From Halalkalibacter hemicellulosilyticusJCM 9152 (GTDB taxonomy: Bacteria; Bacillota; Bacilli; Bacillales; Bacillaceae_D), in contig NZ_BAUU01000001.1 of assembly GCF_000513115.1 (NCBI RefSeq), positions 1-64,000 of the forward strand: a stretch of DNA of 64,000 nucleotides, read 5' to 3'. A program made the translations under genes and the position numbers. Position 1 is the first letter of the stretch. Each line of letters starts with the position of its first letter. Shown in pieces: positions 16,967 to 25,142 of the stretch. The notes beneath the pieces are model-generated. The model had not been told where the DNA came from, searched no databases, and was given only the letters and a program-made list of their open reading frames with translations.

Positions 16967-17529
16967 TGAGTCAAGTCGCTCAAATGGTGCACATCACGAA
17001 AGAGCTTTCTGGAAGGTGGACGATTCCGATTCTTGTGACACTTGAAAAATCAGGAGGTCGATTCACACCGTTAAAGAACACTCTACAAATCGCTCCCTCT
17101 AGGTTAAGCAGCAACTTGAAGACGATGACAGAGTCTGGGCTTGTCCAACAAATATCTCCTTTTGAGCGGAATCACCCATTACTTCCTGAATACGAGCTTA
17201 CCGAAAAAGGACGCTTTATGAAAGAAGCGGCTCTGATCATTTCACACTCTGAAAGCCAGCTTGGAGTGGGGTTTCTCGCTGCAAAAGCGTGGAATTGGCC
17301 AGTGCTAATGGCACTTTACCATAGCTACCATGAGTTCAATTCCATCCGTCAATTATTGCAAACGGCGACACCGCGTATTCTCTCAACACGACTCAGTGAA
17401 CTTCATGAAGGGTCATTAGTGGATAAAATACTAATGGTAGATCCAACACCAAAGTATACGTATTCATTAAACGCACGCACTGAGCCAACTCTCGAAATGG
17501 TAAATCGAGAATTACTAGGCATACTTTAG
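16966..17529 (+). CDS. Tandem HxlR-type winged-helix regulator
   Basis: The 187-residue protein contains two HxlR-like winged helices in one chain. The first (residues 5-95) reads HITKELSGRWTIPILVTLEK, then APSRLSSNLKTMTESGLVQQ and YELTEKGRFM. The second (about 105-187) reads AKAWNWPVLMALYHSYHEFN, then ATPRILSTRLSELHEGSLVD and YTYSLNARTEPTLEM. Ordinary HxlR proteins are about 110 residues and dimerise, so this looks like a covalent dimer. The N-terminal redox cysteine typical of HxlR/HypR is missing. It overlaps the VOC gene by one base. Confidence 0.8.
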   Translation: MSQVAQMVHITKELSGRWTIPILVTLEKSGGRFTPLKNTLQIAPSRLSSNLKTMTESGLVQQISPFERNHPLLPEYELTEKGRFMKEAALIISHSESQLGVGFLAAKAWNWPVLMALYHSYHEFNSIRQLLQTATPRILSTRLSELHEGSLVDKILMVDPTPKYTYSLNARTEPTLEMVNRELLGIL

Positions 17530-17583
17530 GTTTTTCCCTTTAGAATTGTATGGAAAACTAAATACAACTAATTGTAAGTTGTG

Positions 17584-17611
17584 AAGCAGGATTATTTTCT
17601 GCTTTTTTTTA
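17584..17611 (+). terminator. Rho-independent terminator after the HxlR gene
   Basis: AAGCAG and CTGCTT pair around GATTATTTT and run into eight T's. Confidence 0.75.
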
Positions 17612-17668
17612 CATAATGATGGGTAGCGATTTACTTCTTGTAGTGATGAATTTAATGGAAGAGATCCC

Positions 17669-17689
17669 TTGACATTGACACTAGTGTCA
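17669..17689 (+). promoter_or_regulatory. Perfect 14-bp palindrome in the promoter region of the dehydrogenase-like gene
   Basis: TGACACTAGTGTCA (17676-17689) overlaps two TTGACA hexamers (17669-17674 and 17675-17680). The matching -10 is unclear. It is probably the operator of a dimeric regulator; the MerR-type protein encoded at 18895 is one candidate. Confidence 0.55.
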
Positions 17690-17760
17690 TCCTTTAAGGT
17701 GGTTAATAGAAGCATGTTTCTGAAGTATGCTTATATTACAAGTCTGAAAGGATGAGTCAT

Positions 17761-18795
17761 ATGAATGAGCAATCAAAAATGTCAAATGTACCGAGACAAC
17801 CAGTGTTGTTAATCGGAGGATCAGGTGTCGTGGGTGCAGAAACCGCAAAAACATTGCGTCAGCTTCAGCCAGAACTACCGATAACGATTGGTGCCCGTAA
17901 TGTACGTAAAGCTGGAGTCATAGCTGATCAAATAGGACGTGCCGATGTAGTGCAGATTGATCTTGAGAAGCCGGATTTAGGATTGTCAGGTGAAAAAAAG
18001 TTTAGTGCAGTAGCGATGTTTATGAAAGATAAGTCACTCTACTCGTTAAAGTATGCTCAAAATGAGGGCATTCCTTACCAAAACATTTCGGGAGCTGCCT
18101 TTGAACTAAGTCCGGAAATCGCCTATTTTGTCCATCGTCCTACAAGTGCTCCCATTTTAATGAATAGCTATTGGCTTGCTGGAACGGTGACGCTTGCGAT
18201 CCTTTCTATTGCTCGGGAATTTTCTTCGGTCAATTCAATTAATATCGCCGCTTTGTTAGATGAACAGGATATAGGTGGTCCGGCAGCATATGATGATTTT
18301 AAGAGATTATCGAAAGCGGGTCCTTACGCATTAATGTTAAAAGATAGAAAATGGAACTGGGCCATTGATGATGATAGGATGAGTCAATTTGAAAGTGTGG
18401 ACGGTAAGGTGTTTCATGGAGAAGCCTATTCGGCTCCTTTGGACGTCGCAGGTTTAGCTGCAGCAACAAATGCCAATTCTATTCGATTTGATTTTACCTT
18501 GGGGGAAACTGCTTCACGACGACGAGGTGAGTCATTTTCAATTGAAACGATTATTGAAATAAGTGGTAAGCAACAAACCGGATCGTTCGGAAACTTTCGG
18601 TACGAAATGGTTCATCCAAAAGGGCAAGTACCAATGACAGCCTTGGGTGTTGCGGTCGGGCTGGAACATTTACTTGGTCTTGTTGGTGGATCCTCTATTA
18701 AAGCAGGATTATACTTCCCAGAAGTTTTGATAGAACCTTCATATATGATGCAACGTTTGAAAGAATTCGGTACAAACATTTCTCAAAAGAAATGA
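17761..18795 (+). CDS. Saccharopine dehydrogenase-like NAD(P)-binding protein
   Basis: About 344 residues with an N-terminal Rossmann motif (PVLLIGGSGVVGAETAKTL), an arginine after the second strand (GARNVRKAG) as in NADP-binding proteins, and a long C-terminal domain (GRNF-type replaced by SFGNFRYEMVHPKGQ). It belongs to the saccharopine dehydrogenase/trans-acting enoyl reductase superfamily, but the catalytic substrate cannot be told. ATG at 17761 has AAAGGA 9 bases upstream; the ATG at 17752 touches that site. Confidence 0.7.
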   Translation: MNEQSKMSNVPRQPVLLIGGSGVVGAETAKTLRQLQPELPITIGARNVRKAGVIADQIGRADVVQIDLEKPDLGLSGEKKFSAVAMFMKDKSLYSLKYAQNEGIPYQNISGAAFELSPEIAYFVHRPTSAPILMNSYWLAGTVTLAILSIAREFSSVNSINIAALLDEQDIGGPAAYDDFKRLSKAGPYALMLKDRKWNWAIDDDRMSQFESVDGKVFHGEAYSAPLDVAGLAAATNANSIRFDFTLGETASRRRGESFSIETIIEISGKQQTGSFGNFRYEMVHPKGQVPMTALGVAVGLEHLLGLVGGSSIKAGLYFPEVLIEPSYMMQRLKEFGTNISQKK

Positions 18796-18894
18796 TAAAT
18801 TAGTTGGTTTGCCCCTATAATCGAATACAACGAATATCTATGAATTTGCATGCTATACTTTGAAGAAAGCAAGAATTTGTTGGGAGGACTGTAG

Positions 18895-19278
18895 ATGAAA
18901 ATTAGTCAATTATCTAACAAAACGGGTGCTAGTGTTCGGTCCATTCGGTATTATGAAAAAAAACAGCTACTCTCTTCAAAACGGCTTCATAACGGATATC
19001 GTGTTTTTGATGAATCATCGATAGAGCGTATAAAAACGATTCAGCTGTATTTAGGGTTAGGTTTGACGACTGAACAGATTGAAAATATATTGATTTGCAT
19101 GGATAACAATCCAGATTATCAATTGAACCAGGAATTTCTATGTGAAGACATGATAAAAATATACGAACAAAAATTAAGCGAGGTCAACGAGCACATGGAT
19201 AGTTTATTCAATCTTAAGCAAGGATTGGAGAGACAAATATCCAAAGTTAAGAAGTATAATGCAGTACGTGATAGTTAA
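18895..19278 (+). CDS. MerR-family regulator
   Basis: The 127-residue protein starts with the MerR helix-turn-helix and wing (KISQLSNKTGASVRSIRYYEKKQLL, then NGYRVFDESS) and ends in a coiled-coil helix (KIYEQKLSEVNEHMDSLFNLKQGLERQI). Two cysteines (ICMD and FLCED) flank the helix start and might sense thiols or metals, but no CueR/ZntR signature is present. It lies between an oxidoreductase and an FMN reductase gene and may control either. GGGAGG precedes the ATG. Confidence 0.8.
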   Translation: MKISQLSNKTGASVRSIRYYEKKQLLSSKRLHNGYRVFDESSIERIKTIQLYLGLGLTTEQIENILICMDNNPDYQLNQEFLCEDMIKIYEQKLSEVNEHMDSLFNLKQGLERQISKVKKYNAVRDS

Positions 19279-19379
19279 GGCTTTGCGCTCATAATCCATT
19301 GTGACCATGAGCAGTAAAATGGTAGAAACATTACTTAAGTGAGATAGTTAGTGTAGCACAAATAAAGAAGGTGAAAAAC

Positions 19380-19910
19380 ATGGAAGGCAGTAAATTGATT
19401 GTCGCTCTTTCTGGTAGTATACGTGGACATTCCGCTACTCAAAGAACACTGAACAGTCTTCAAATGTACATTCCAGCTAAATGTGAGTACACTATTTATA
19501 ACGGGCTACACAAACTACCTCACTTTAATCCAGATGAAGATGGAGAAACACCTCCAGCTGATGTCCAATCATTTCGATCTCTATTGGATCAAGCTGACGG
19601 CGTCATTATTTGTACTCCAGAATATATAAAAGGAGTACCAGGAGTTTTAAAGAATGCCTTGGAATGGCTAGTATCATCAGCTACGTTATACGAAAAACCA
19701 GTAGCTGTCATTACATCTTCTGGAGGAGGAGAGCATGCTCATCAAGCATTACAGATGAATCTAAGTATGCTTCAAGCACATGTGTCTAATGAGTGGACGT
19801 TGCTCATTTCTGGTGCAAATAGTAAACAAAATGAGAATGGCGAGTATGTAAGAGAAGAAGTAGTTGAATCGTTAAGGAAACTAATTGATACCTTTGCAAA
19901 GCAATTATAG
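19380..19910 (+). CDS. NADPH-dependent FMN reductase (flavodoxin fold)
   Basis: The 176-residue protein has the FMN phosphate loop (LSGSIRGHSATQRTL), TPEYIKGVPGVLKNALEWL, and TSSGGGEHAHQAL. These are the marks of the YieF/ChrR/ArsH-type NADPH:FMN/quinone/azo reductases. ATG at 19380 is favoured because GAAGGT lies 8 bases upstream; the GTG at 19371 overlaps it. It is probably cytoplasmic and dimeric or tetrameric, reducing quinones or other electrophiles. Confidence 0.8.
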   Translation: MEGSKLIVALSGSIRGHSATQRTLNSLQMYIPAKCEYTIYNGLHKLPHFNPDEDGETPPADVQSFRSLLDQADGVIICTPEYIKGVPGVLKNALEWLVSSATLYEKPVAVITSSGGGEHAHQALQMNLSMLQAHVSNEWTLLISGANSKQNENGEYVREEVVESLRKLIDTFAKQL

Positions 19911-19926
19911 TCAAAATAGTTCAAAT

Positions 19927-19965
19927 GGTCATCAAGTAAAAGATTTAACCTCCAACTTGATGACC
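19927..19965. terminator. Bidirectional hairpin between convergent genes
   Basis: An 11-bp perfect inverted repeat, GGTCATCAAGT and ACTTGATGACC, with a 17-base loop lies between the FMN-reductase gene and the SMR operon, which converge here. The T-runs are weak, so termination is inferred. Confidence 0.5.
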
Positions 19966-19987
19966 GAGAAAGTTTTCAACATAGACT

Positions 19988-20341
19988 TCAATTAGGCTGT
20001 ACGGCTTTAGTAGGATCATCTGCTTTCCCTGCAAGCTGGACACAAAAAAGCCCAATGACAATCAAGATTATTCCGATAATTTGGATATTCGTAAGAGTGT
20101 CTCCAAGCAATGCTGCCCCAATGATAGCAATGGTTAAAACCCCAACTCCAGACCATATCGCATAACCAATTCCAATACTCATTCCGTGTTTGAGACTAAG
20201 AGAAAAAATATAATAAGAGGTTACAGCGAAGACAATCGTAACCGTTGTTGGTAAAGGGGCTGTAAATCCTTCTGTATAACGAGACGCAATAGCTGCGGCA
20301 ATCTCTAAGAAAATAGCTGTTAACAAATAGAAATGTGCCAT
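19988..20341 (-). CDS. Small multidrug resistance (SMR) subunit 2
   Basis: The 117-residue protein has four membrane helices with the SMR signature: Glu in helix 1 (TAIFLEIAAAIASRYTEGF), then LKHGMSIGIGYAIWSGVGV and a helix 4 LTNIQIIGIILIIVG. The start is ATG 20341, with GGAGGT 8 bases upstream, directly after the stop of the partner gene; the longer frame to 20365 overlaps that gene. Paired SMR proteins (EbrAB, YkkCD type) form heteromeric antiporters for cations or guanidinium compounds. Confidence 0.85.
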   Translation of the reverse strand: MAHFYLLTAIFLEIAAAIASRYTEGFTAPLPTTVTIVFAVTSYYIFSLSLKHGMSIGIGYAIWSGVGVLTIAIIGAALLGDTLTNIQIIGIILIVIGLFCVQLAGKADDPTKAVQPN

Positions 20342-20342
20342 A

Positions 20343-20672
20343 TTAAACCACCTCCAAGACACCAATCTCTAGTAAGGTAACCCCTACTATGATGAGGAAT
20401 ATACCAAGAATTTGTACTCTTGTTAACGTTTCTTTGAAGAAAATCCAACCCCAAATGGCAATGAGTGTAACCCCAACACCAGACCATATGGCATACCCGA
20501 TACCAATATTTAATCCGAACTGAAGACTAACCGCAAAGAAAAAATACGCAGCAATAATAGCAACAATGGTTATACTGCTAGGGATCATTTTTTTAAATCC
20601 GTTTGAATATCGGCTAGAAATGGCTCCAGTCAGTTCAGCCAATATAGTTAATACTAAAAAAAGGTAAACCAA
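20343..20672 (-). CDS. Small multidrug resistance (SMR) subunit 1
   Basis: The 109-residue protein is the first gene of the pair. It shows the essential Glu in helix 1 (LVLTILAELTGAISSRYSNG), the FGLNIGIGYAIWSGVGVTLI segment and helix 4 (TRVQILGIFLIIVGVTLLE). It is divergent from a LysR-type gene at 20796, which is the likely regulator. It is probably assembled with the neighbouring subunit in antiparallel fashion, as in EbrAB. Confidence 0.87.
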   Translation of the reverse strand: MVYLFLVLTILAELTGAISSRYSNGFKKMIPSSITIVAIIAAYFFFAVSLQFGLNIGIGYAIWSGVGVTLIAIWGWIFFKETLTRVQILGIFLIIVGVTLLEIGVLEVV

Positions 20673-20795
20673 TTAAACCGCCTCCTTTGTAAAGTCTCTT
20701 TTAGTATAGATAGGAAGTTGTATTATGTATAATGATTATTAGTGATTAAGCTATCAAAATAAATGATGATTCATAAGGTGGTGTAGATAGTAGGT

Positions 20796-21646
20796 ATGGA
20801 GCTGAGGGATTTAAAAGTATTTCAAGCGATTGCAGAAGAAACCAGTATTTCAGGTGCAGCAAAACGTTTGGATTATGTTCAGTCTAATGTCACGACAAGG
20901 TTACGTAAGCTAGAAGAAGAATTAGGCGTACTCCTCTTTCATAGAAGTGTAAAAGGGATTACGATTACAGAAAAAGGTAAGCAATTTAGGCAATATGCTG
21001 ATACCATTTTACAATTGACTGAAGAAGCTATCACTGTTTTACAAGATCAGGAAATGCCATCTGGGACTCTGCGGATAGGGGTCGTTGAAACGGTCACATG
21101 TGGAAATTTCATGAACCTTATCTCTTCTTATCAAACGTTAAATGAACAAGTAGCGCTTCGTATCGAAACGGGAAATTCTTTTGAACTAATGGAGAAGGTG
21201 AAGAATTATGAATTAGACGCTGCTTTTGTAACAGGTGATCTAACATCAACAAATTTCACTCTTGATTACGTACAAACGGACGAAATGGTGCTCTTATCGA
21301 AAACGGCAATGGATGTATCGTCATTATCAGAGCGAAAATGGGCATTGTCACCAAAAGGATGTCCCTTCAGAAGGAAATTAGAGCAGTGGTTTCGAGATGA
21401 TTCGATCCCTTTGAATGCTTTTATGGAAATTAGTTCACTTGAAACGATTTTAAGTAGTGTAAAGGAAGGGATTGCAGCTACCATTTTGCCCAAATCAGTA
21501 TTAACAGGTTCTTATGAATATCTACATGTTACGGCTATCCCTGAACAATACCGTTCGATTGAGACAGGTTGATTAGGGAAAAGGAAAAATATACAAGTCG
21601 AGCATATAAAGCTTTTGCAGAGTTAGTGAAGGAGCAGGGCTTATAA
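20796..21646 (+). pseudogene. LysR-family regulator, C-terminus cut off by a frameshift
   Basis: The open frame of 258 residues (20796-21572) has the LysR helix-turn-helix (MELRDLKVFQAIAEETSISG, RLDYVQSNVTTRLRKLEEEL) and the effector domain (TLRIGVVETV). It stops after YRSIETG. One base out of frame the sequence continues LIREKEKYTSRAYKAFAELV and closes at 21646, which is the normal LysR ending. A missing base (probably T) near 21569-21570 explains both. Only the last 25 residues are affected, so some function may remain. It is divergent from the SMR pair, its likely target. Confidence 0.75.
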
Positions 21647-21661
21647 TTTTGAAAAGAAAGC

Positions 21662-21829
21662 GGCTATTTTCAATTGTTTAGCTTCCATAACCCGAGAGTA
21701 GAATGCGCGATAGGAAGGGTTACCGAGACGGCTTTATGGGATGAGATAAAACAAGCAAAGGAAGCAATGGAGCAAAGGTTAAAAATGGTGTCCATTCAAC
21801 AAATGTTAGATCAACTAGAATTAAAATAG
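21662..21829 (+). pseudogene. Decayed open frame of unknown origin
   Basis: A 55-codon frame without a start reads GYFQLFSFHNPRVECAIGRV, then TETALWDEIKQAKEAMEQRL and KMVSIQQMLDQLELK before TAG. The C-terminal part is a strongly amphipathic helix. There is an in-frame stop immediately upstream and no ribosome site. I do not recognise the family; it looks like the 3' end of a lost gene. Confidence 0.35.
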
Positions 21830-21871
21830 CCGAAACGTGAGCTTTTTTAATTCTTTGTCCATCACAGTCAA

Positions 21872-21909
21872 GAAAAAAGCTGAATCTACTAGAGGTTCAG
21901 CTTTTTTAT
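21872..21909 (+). terminator. Rho-independent terminator
   Basis: AAAAAAGCTGAA and TTCAGCTTTTTT pair around TCTACTAGAGG, with a T-run. It terminates the LysR/remnant transcript, or both strands. Confidence 0.8.
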
Positions 21910-22264
21910 CGAATCAGAAAGTATAAACGGCGGAGCGCTTTTGGTTAGTCTGTGAAGGTGTAGGATATTCAAAGAAGAGCGCAGGCTCCGCAAGTTACAC
22001 GATCATAGTTAAGAGAAAACTCCATTTAATATATTTTGTGAATTAATGGATTTTATTATACAATTAAGGTAGGTGAATCAATATTGCCGTAGATTGATTT
22101 TTAGAAAAAATGGACAAATCTCTTGGTATGAAAGGGAAGAACTATGATTTTACAGTTGAGGTAAAAACACAACTGATGATCTACTGCAAAAATGGCAGTT
22201 ATTGATGGTAAAAGAGGTTTTGAATCCCTTATACAGTAAGGGATTTGGCAATCTAATTATTAGG
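21910..22264. other. Decayed gap leading up to the CRISPR mini-array
   Basis: No convincing gene. It contains a GC-richer dyad GCGGAGCGC (about 21931) and GAGCGCAGGCTCCGC (about 21976). It also has a 31-codon frame at 22110-22205 (starts MDKSLGMKGKNYDFTVEVKT) without a good ribosome site. The last 60 bases or so before 22265 would be the position of a CRISPR leader. Confidence 0.35.
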
Positions 22265-22422
22265 GTTTTATATGAACGTAGTGGGATATAAAGTAATCTT
22301 TTTCCATAAAACCAAAACCTCCTTAATTCGGTTTTATATGAACATAGTGGGATATAAAATAGTTAGTGTTTTAGTTCTAAAACAACGTTCTCATATTATC
22401 TGAACTATAACGGATTATAAAA
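22265..22422 (+). CRISPR. Orphan CRISPR mini-array: two 29-nt repeats plus a degenerate third
   Basis: Repeat 1 (22265-22293) and repeat 2 (22331-22359) are 29 nt and differ only at two positions; both read GTTTTATATGAAC, one base, TAGTGGGATATAAA and a variable end. The spacer between them (22294-22330) is 37 nt. A third copy at about 22392-22422 is degenerate (ATTATCTGAAC and GGATTATAAAA are recognisable) after a 32-nt spacer, as is usual at the leader-distal end. The repeat resembles type I-B repeats of Clostridia and Bacilli, which begin GTTTTATATTAAC. No cas gene is present in the window. Confidence 0.7.
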
Positions 22423-22619
22423 AAGTAATGTCTAAGCCTAAACAGTGGCGCGAGAAAACCATCTTACTAAAATGAGCAATCGATAAGAAATGTAACCTAA
22501 TGGAAAATAGTATGATGAAACTATAGAAAATTCAGATGGAAAGGAGATGTATGATTGGAAAAGAAAGCGCTGCAATTTAAAGGTGGTCATAACATTGCTT
22601 TGTTCACATGATGGAAAAA

Positions 22620-22735
22620 GACACTGAAGAAGTTTGATTTTTAACTTTTTGGTGCCCTTTAAGCAACGAGTGAAGCCATTGCTAACCATAGGAAAGCCAC
22701 TGAAAAAGTTGCTTTGTACTTTTTCAGTGGCTTCA
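22620..22735 (-). repeat. Dispersed intergenic repeat, copy 3 (two hairpins, reverse orientation)
   Basis: Hairpin A: GACACTGAAGAAGTTTGATT and TAACTTTTTGGTGCC (22619-22657). The linker CTTTAAGCAACGAGTGAAGC follows, then hairpin B GCCACTGAAAAAGTTG and TACTTTTTCAGTGGC (22695-22731). The linker is the reverse complement of the GCAACGG...TTAAAG module of copies 1, 6 and 7. Hairpin B ends about 10 bases before the ribosome site of the next gene. Confidence 0.7.
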
Positions 22736-22755
22736 AATACAAGGAGGTACAAAAA

Positions 22756-23175
22756 ATGTCTGTTAAAATACGCCCTTATTTAATGATGAATGGTAATGGT
22801 AAGGAAGCGGTACACTATTATGAAAAAACGTTAGGTGCAGATGTGGTGGAGTTCATTACCTATGGGGACATGCCTGATCCGCCTTCTGAGGATTTGAAAG
22901 GTCTTGTGGCGCATGCGAAACTAAATATTGGAGGAGCAGAAATTATGCTCTCCGATAGTCCTAGTACGATGCCTGTTCAGCAGGGGAATCAAGTGACGAT
23001 TTGTATTTCTACGACTGAAGTGGAAAAGTCAAAACGGTTTTTTGATGCTTTGCAGCCGGAAGGACAAGTAAAGATGCCATTTCAAGCAACGTCATTCAGT
23101 CCTGGTTACGGTAGCTTGACAGATAAATTCGGTGTAACCTTTTTAATTGATACGGAAGTAGAAAGTATACGTTAA
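22756..23175 (+). CDS. PhnB/YjdN-like VOC-family protein
   Basis: The 139-residue protein starts at ATG 22756 with AAGGAGG 7 bases upstream. Its sequence (IRPYLMMNGNGKEAVHYYEK, AHAKLNIGGAEIMLSDSP, FQATSFSPGYGSLTDKFGV, VTFLID) is that of the PhnB/3-demethylubiquinone methyltransferase-like VOC group, whose members are metal-independent and of unknown substrate. It stands alone after a repeat-derived hairpin. Confidence 0.82.
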   Translation: MSVKIRPYLMMNGNGKEAVHYYEKTLGADVVEFITYGDMPDPPSEDLKGLVAHAKLNIGGAEIMLSDSPSTMPVQQGNQVTICISTTEVEKSKRFFDALQPEGQVKMPFQATSFSPGYGSLTDKFGVTFLIDTEVESIR

Positions 23176-23259
23176 GCATGTTATCATTAGCATTAATAAT
23201 GACGACATCATAAATCAATTTTACTATCTTATTATATTTAAGAAAGGAGTATCCTAGAC

Positions 23260-23325
23260 ATGAAAAAACGATCCCTATTATTTTTATCTGTTGGTTATGG
23301 ATACTCGACTGCCGTTTTTTTCTAG
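23260..23325 (+). pseudogene. Short 21-codon frame, probably the start of a lost gene
   Basis: AAAGGAG at 23242-23248 precedes an ATG whose frame reads MKKRSLLFLSVGYGYSTAVF and one more Phe before TAG. A good ribosome site and start with an abrupt stop suggest either a truncated gene or a small hydrophobic peptide. The following 80 bases hold nothing recognisable. Confidence 0.3.
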
Positions 23326-23407
23326 AATCATTTTAAAGGGTGAAGTGTGTCTAAAAATGATGGACGAGAAAAAAAGGTAGGAATATAAATATAATGAGGT
23401 AGATAGG

Positions 23408-23806
23408 ATGCAAACTAATAAAATAACGAGAAAAAACCCAACAAATATGCCTAAGCCAGTCGGGCATTACACACATATAACGAAAATCCCTAGAAATGCA
23501 GATTTATTTGTGACGTCTGGTCAAATAGGAATTGATTCAAATGGTCAAATTCCAGAATGTATGAATGAGCAAATTTCTAATACGTTTACTAATATTAGAA
23601 GTGTGTTAGCATCTGAACAATTAGAAGCAACTACTATTATAAAAGTAAATATTTGGGCCACGGAAAAAATCGATTGGGATTATATGTATTCTGAGTGGGG
23701 TCAATTATTCGGTCATGATTACCCTGCTATGACTGTCGGATATCTTTCTGAGCTAGGCTTGCCTGAAATTAAAGTGGAAATCGAAATTTGGGCAGCTAGC
23801 GTTTAA
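23408..23806 (+). CDS. RidA-family protein
   Basis: The 132-residue protein has the RidA/YjgF/Rid layout: PVGHYTHITKIPRNADLFVT SGQIG in parts, the central NTFTNIRSVLASEQLEATTI and the C-terminal VEIEIWAASV. The canonical catalytic Arg of true RidA (in the IEAIA-R-region) appears to be absent, since the C-terminal strand reads IKVEIEIW. It therefore fits the Rid5-7 type subfamilies with unknown activity. It is a single-gene unit with a terminator. Confidence 0.8.
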   Translation: MQTNKITRKNPTNMPKPVGHYTHITKIPRNADLFVTSGQIGIDSNGQIPECMNEQISNTFTNIRSVLASEQLEATTIIKVNIWATEKIDWDYMYSEWGQLFGHDYPAMTVGYLSELGLPEIKVEIEIWAASV

Positions 23807-23823
23807 TAGTCCACACACTTCAT

Positions 23824-23872
23824 CCAAACCATGGAACTGTCTCAATGAGATGATTCCGTGGTTTCTTTTACT
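23824..23872 (+). terminator. Rho-independent terminator after the RidA-like gene
   Basis: AAACCATGGAA and TTCCGTGGTTT pair, followed by CTTTT. Confidence 0.75.
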
Positions 23873-24010
23873 TATAAATGGTACAAAGTGAAGGAACTCA
23901 ATGACGATCTAGAAGTGTATGCAAGAAGCAAGGTGCACCGTGTCGTAAACCATAGTATAATTTAGCAAAAGCTTGTTGGGGTATCCTGATACTGTAGGCG
24001 AGGTATGATG

Positions 24011-25141
24011 ATGAAGAATAAATATTTTATTTGGCTATTGATTCATTTGATTATGTGGACGTTCATTTTGACAGAATCGATCTTTATTTTTGATGTGAGC
24101 CAATTAGTAAGTGTTAGCATCTATTTCATTCTATTATTTATTGTTCCTCTCTTTTCGGAAAAGCCACGCGTGCAAACGGCATTATTCTGTCTGCAAGCCT
24201 TAGCAACCATTATGATCTTTTTTCCTATAGACAATGATCTGAATTCATTTGTTTTACTTATTCATTTGTTATTGATTGCTGAGGCCGTCTATTATTTAAC
24301 TCGTTTACGTAGTATAACGGTCATGGTGATCCAGCTAGGCAGTTTGCTGTGGCTAGTTCGTGCAGCAGACATCTCTACTTCCGAATTAGTATGGGGGAGT
24401 ACACTCTATTTGCTAGCAGTTCTTGCCTTAATTTACTTTCAGACGATACATAAGCAGGCAGAAGCCGTACAAAAGAAAAATGATGCCTTATTCGACGAAT
24501 ACCGAAAGATGAAAAGGCAGCTTATGACAGAGGAGGAGCAAGTTAGGCAAGATGAGCGTATGATGATCGGGCATGAAATTCATGATTCTGTTGGACATAA
24601 ACTGACGGCACTTCTTATGCAATTCGAGGCTTTTCGCTTGAGTGCACCGGAACAAGAAAAAGAAAAAATCGAAAAGCTTAAAGGGCTTGCTGAACAAAGT
24701 TTAGAGGAGACAAGGCGAGCTGTGAAATCCTTTAAACAAAGAGAGGTTGGAGGGCTTCAAGGAGTTATCCAATTAATTCGTAAGTTAGAAATGGAGAGCT
24801 TCATGAAAATTAATTTTTCTGTTAAGCACGGGGCGTTTGCTGCACCGTTAACAGGAGAGCAGTCATTTGCGGTGTATCGAGCTGTACAGGAGGCGCTGAC
24901 GAATATTATGAAGCACACTTCGACCAGAGAAGCACAGGTCATGTTTGAATCGCCTGGTGGGAGCATTTTCCGCTTTGAAGTGGTCAACCTAGCTCCTCCT
25001 AATTCTTTTTTTCAAGAGGGGTACGGATTGAACGCTATGCGGGAGCGATTAGAGCAAGTGGGTGGTTCATTAGACATTATCCATGATCAACGTCAATTCA
25101 TAGTAAGAGGAAGTATACGGTTAATAGAACGGAGAGGGTAG
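24011..25141 (+). CDS. lnrJ: LnrJ-like sensor histidine kinase (NarL/DesK class)
   Basis: The 376-residue protein has about five or six N-terminal membrane helices (to about residue 145), a coiled helix, the HisKA_3 box with phosphorylatable His (MIGHEIHDSVGHKLTALLMQ) and an HATPase domain (AVYRAVQEALTNIMKHTS as N box, then GYGLNAMRERLEQVGG as G box). There is no large extracellular loop, as in intramembrane-sensing kinases. Three consecutive ATGs occur at 24005, 24008 and 24011; the last has the best spacing to AGGCGAGG. It is followed by a response regulator and three ABC genes, the order of the Bacillus linearmycin-resistance locus lnrJKLMN (yfiJ-N). Confidence 0.75.
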   Translation: MKNKYFIWLLIHLIMWTFILTESIFIFDVSQLVSVSIYFILLFIVPLFSEKPRVQTALFCLQALATIMIFFPIDNDLNSFVLLIHLLLIAEAVYYLTRLRSITVMVIQLGSLLWLVRAADISTSELVWGSTLYLLAVLALIYFQTIHKQAEAVQKKNDALFDEYRKMKRQLMTEEEQVRQDERMMIGHEIHDSVGHKLTALLMQFEAFRLSAPEQEKEKIEKLKGLAEQSLEETRRAVKSFKQREVGGLQGVIQLIRKLEMESFMKINFSVKHGAFAAPLTGEQSFAVYRAVQEALTNIMKHTSTREAQVMFESPGGSIFRFEVVNLAPPNSFFQEGYGLNAMRERLEQVGGSLDIIHDQRQFIVRGSIRLIERRG

Positions 25142-25142
25142 C

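Noticed and set aside
22110-22205. Possible cas-gene remnant beside the mini-array (31-codon frame)
   Set aside because: The peptide shows no Cas1, Cas2 or Cas6 motif that I can recognise; too short to support.
22438-22752. Minus-strand 104-codon frame before the PhnB-like gene
   Set aside because: It covers repeat copy 3 with its hairpins and has no ribosome site.
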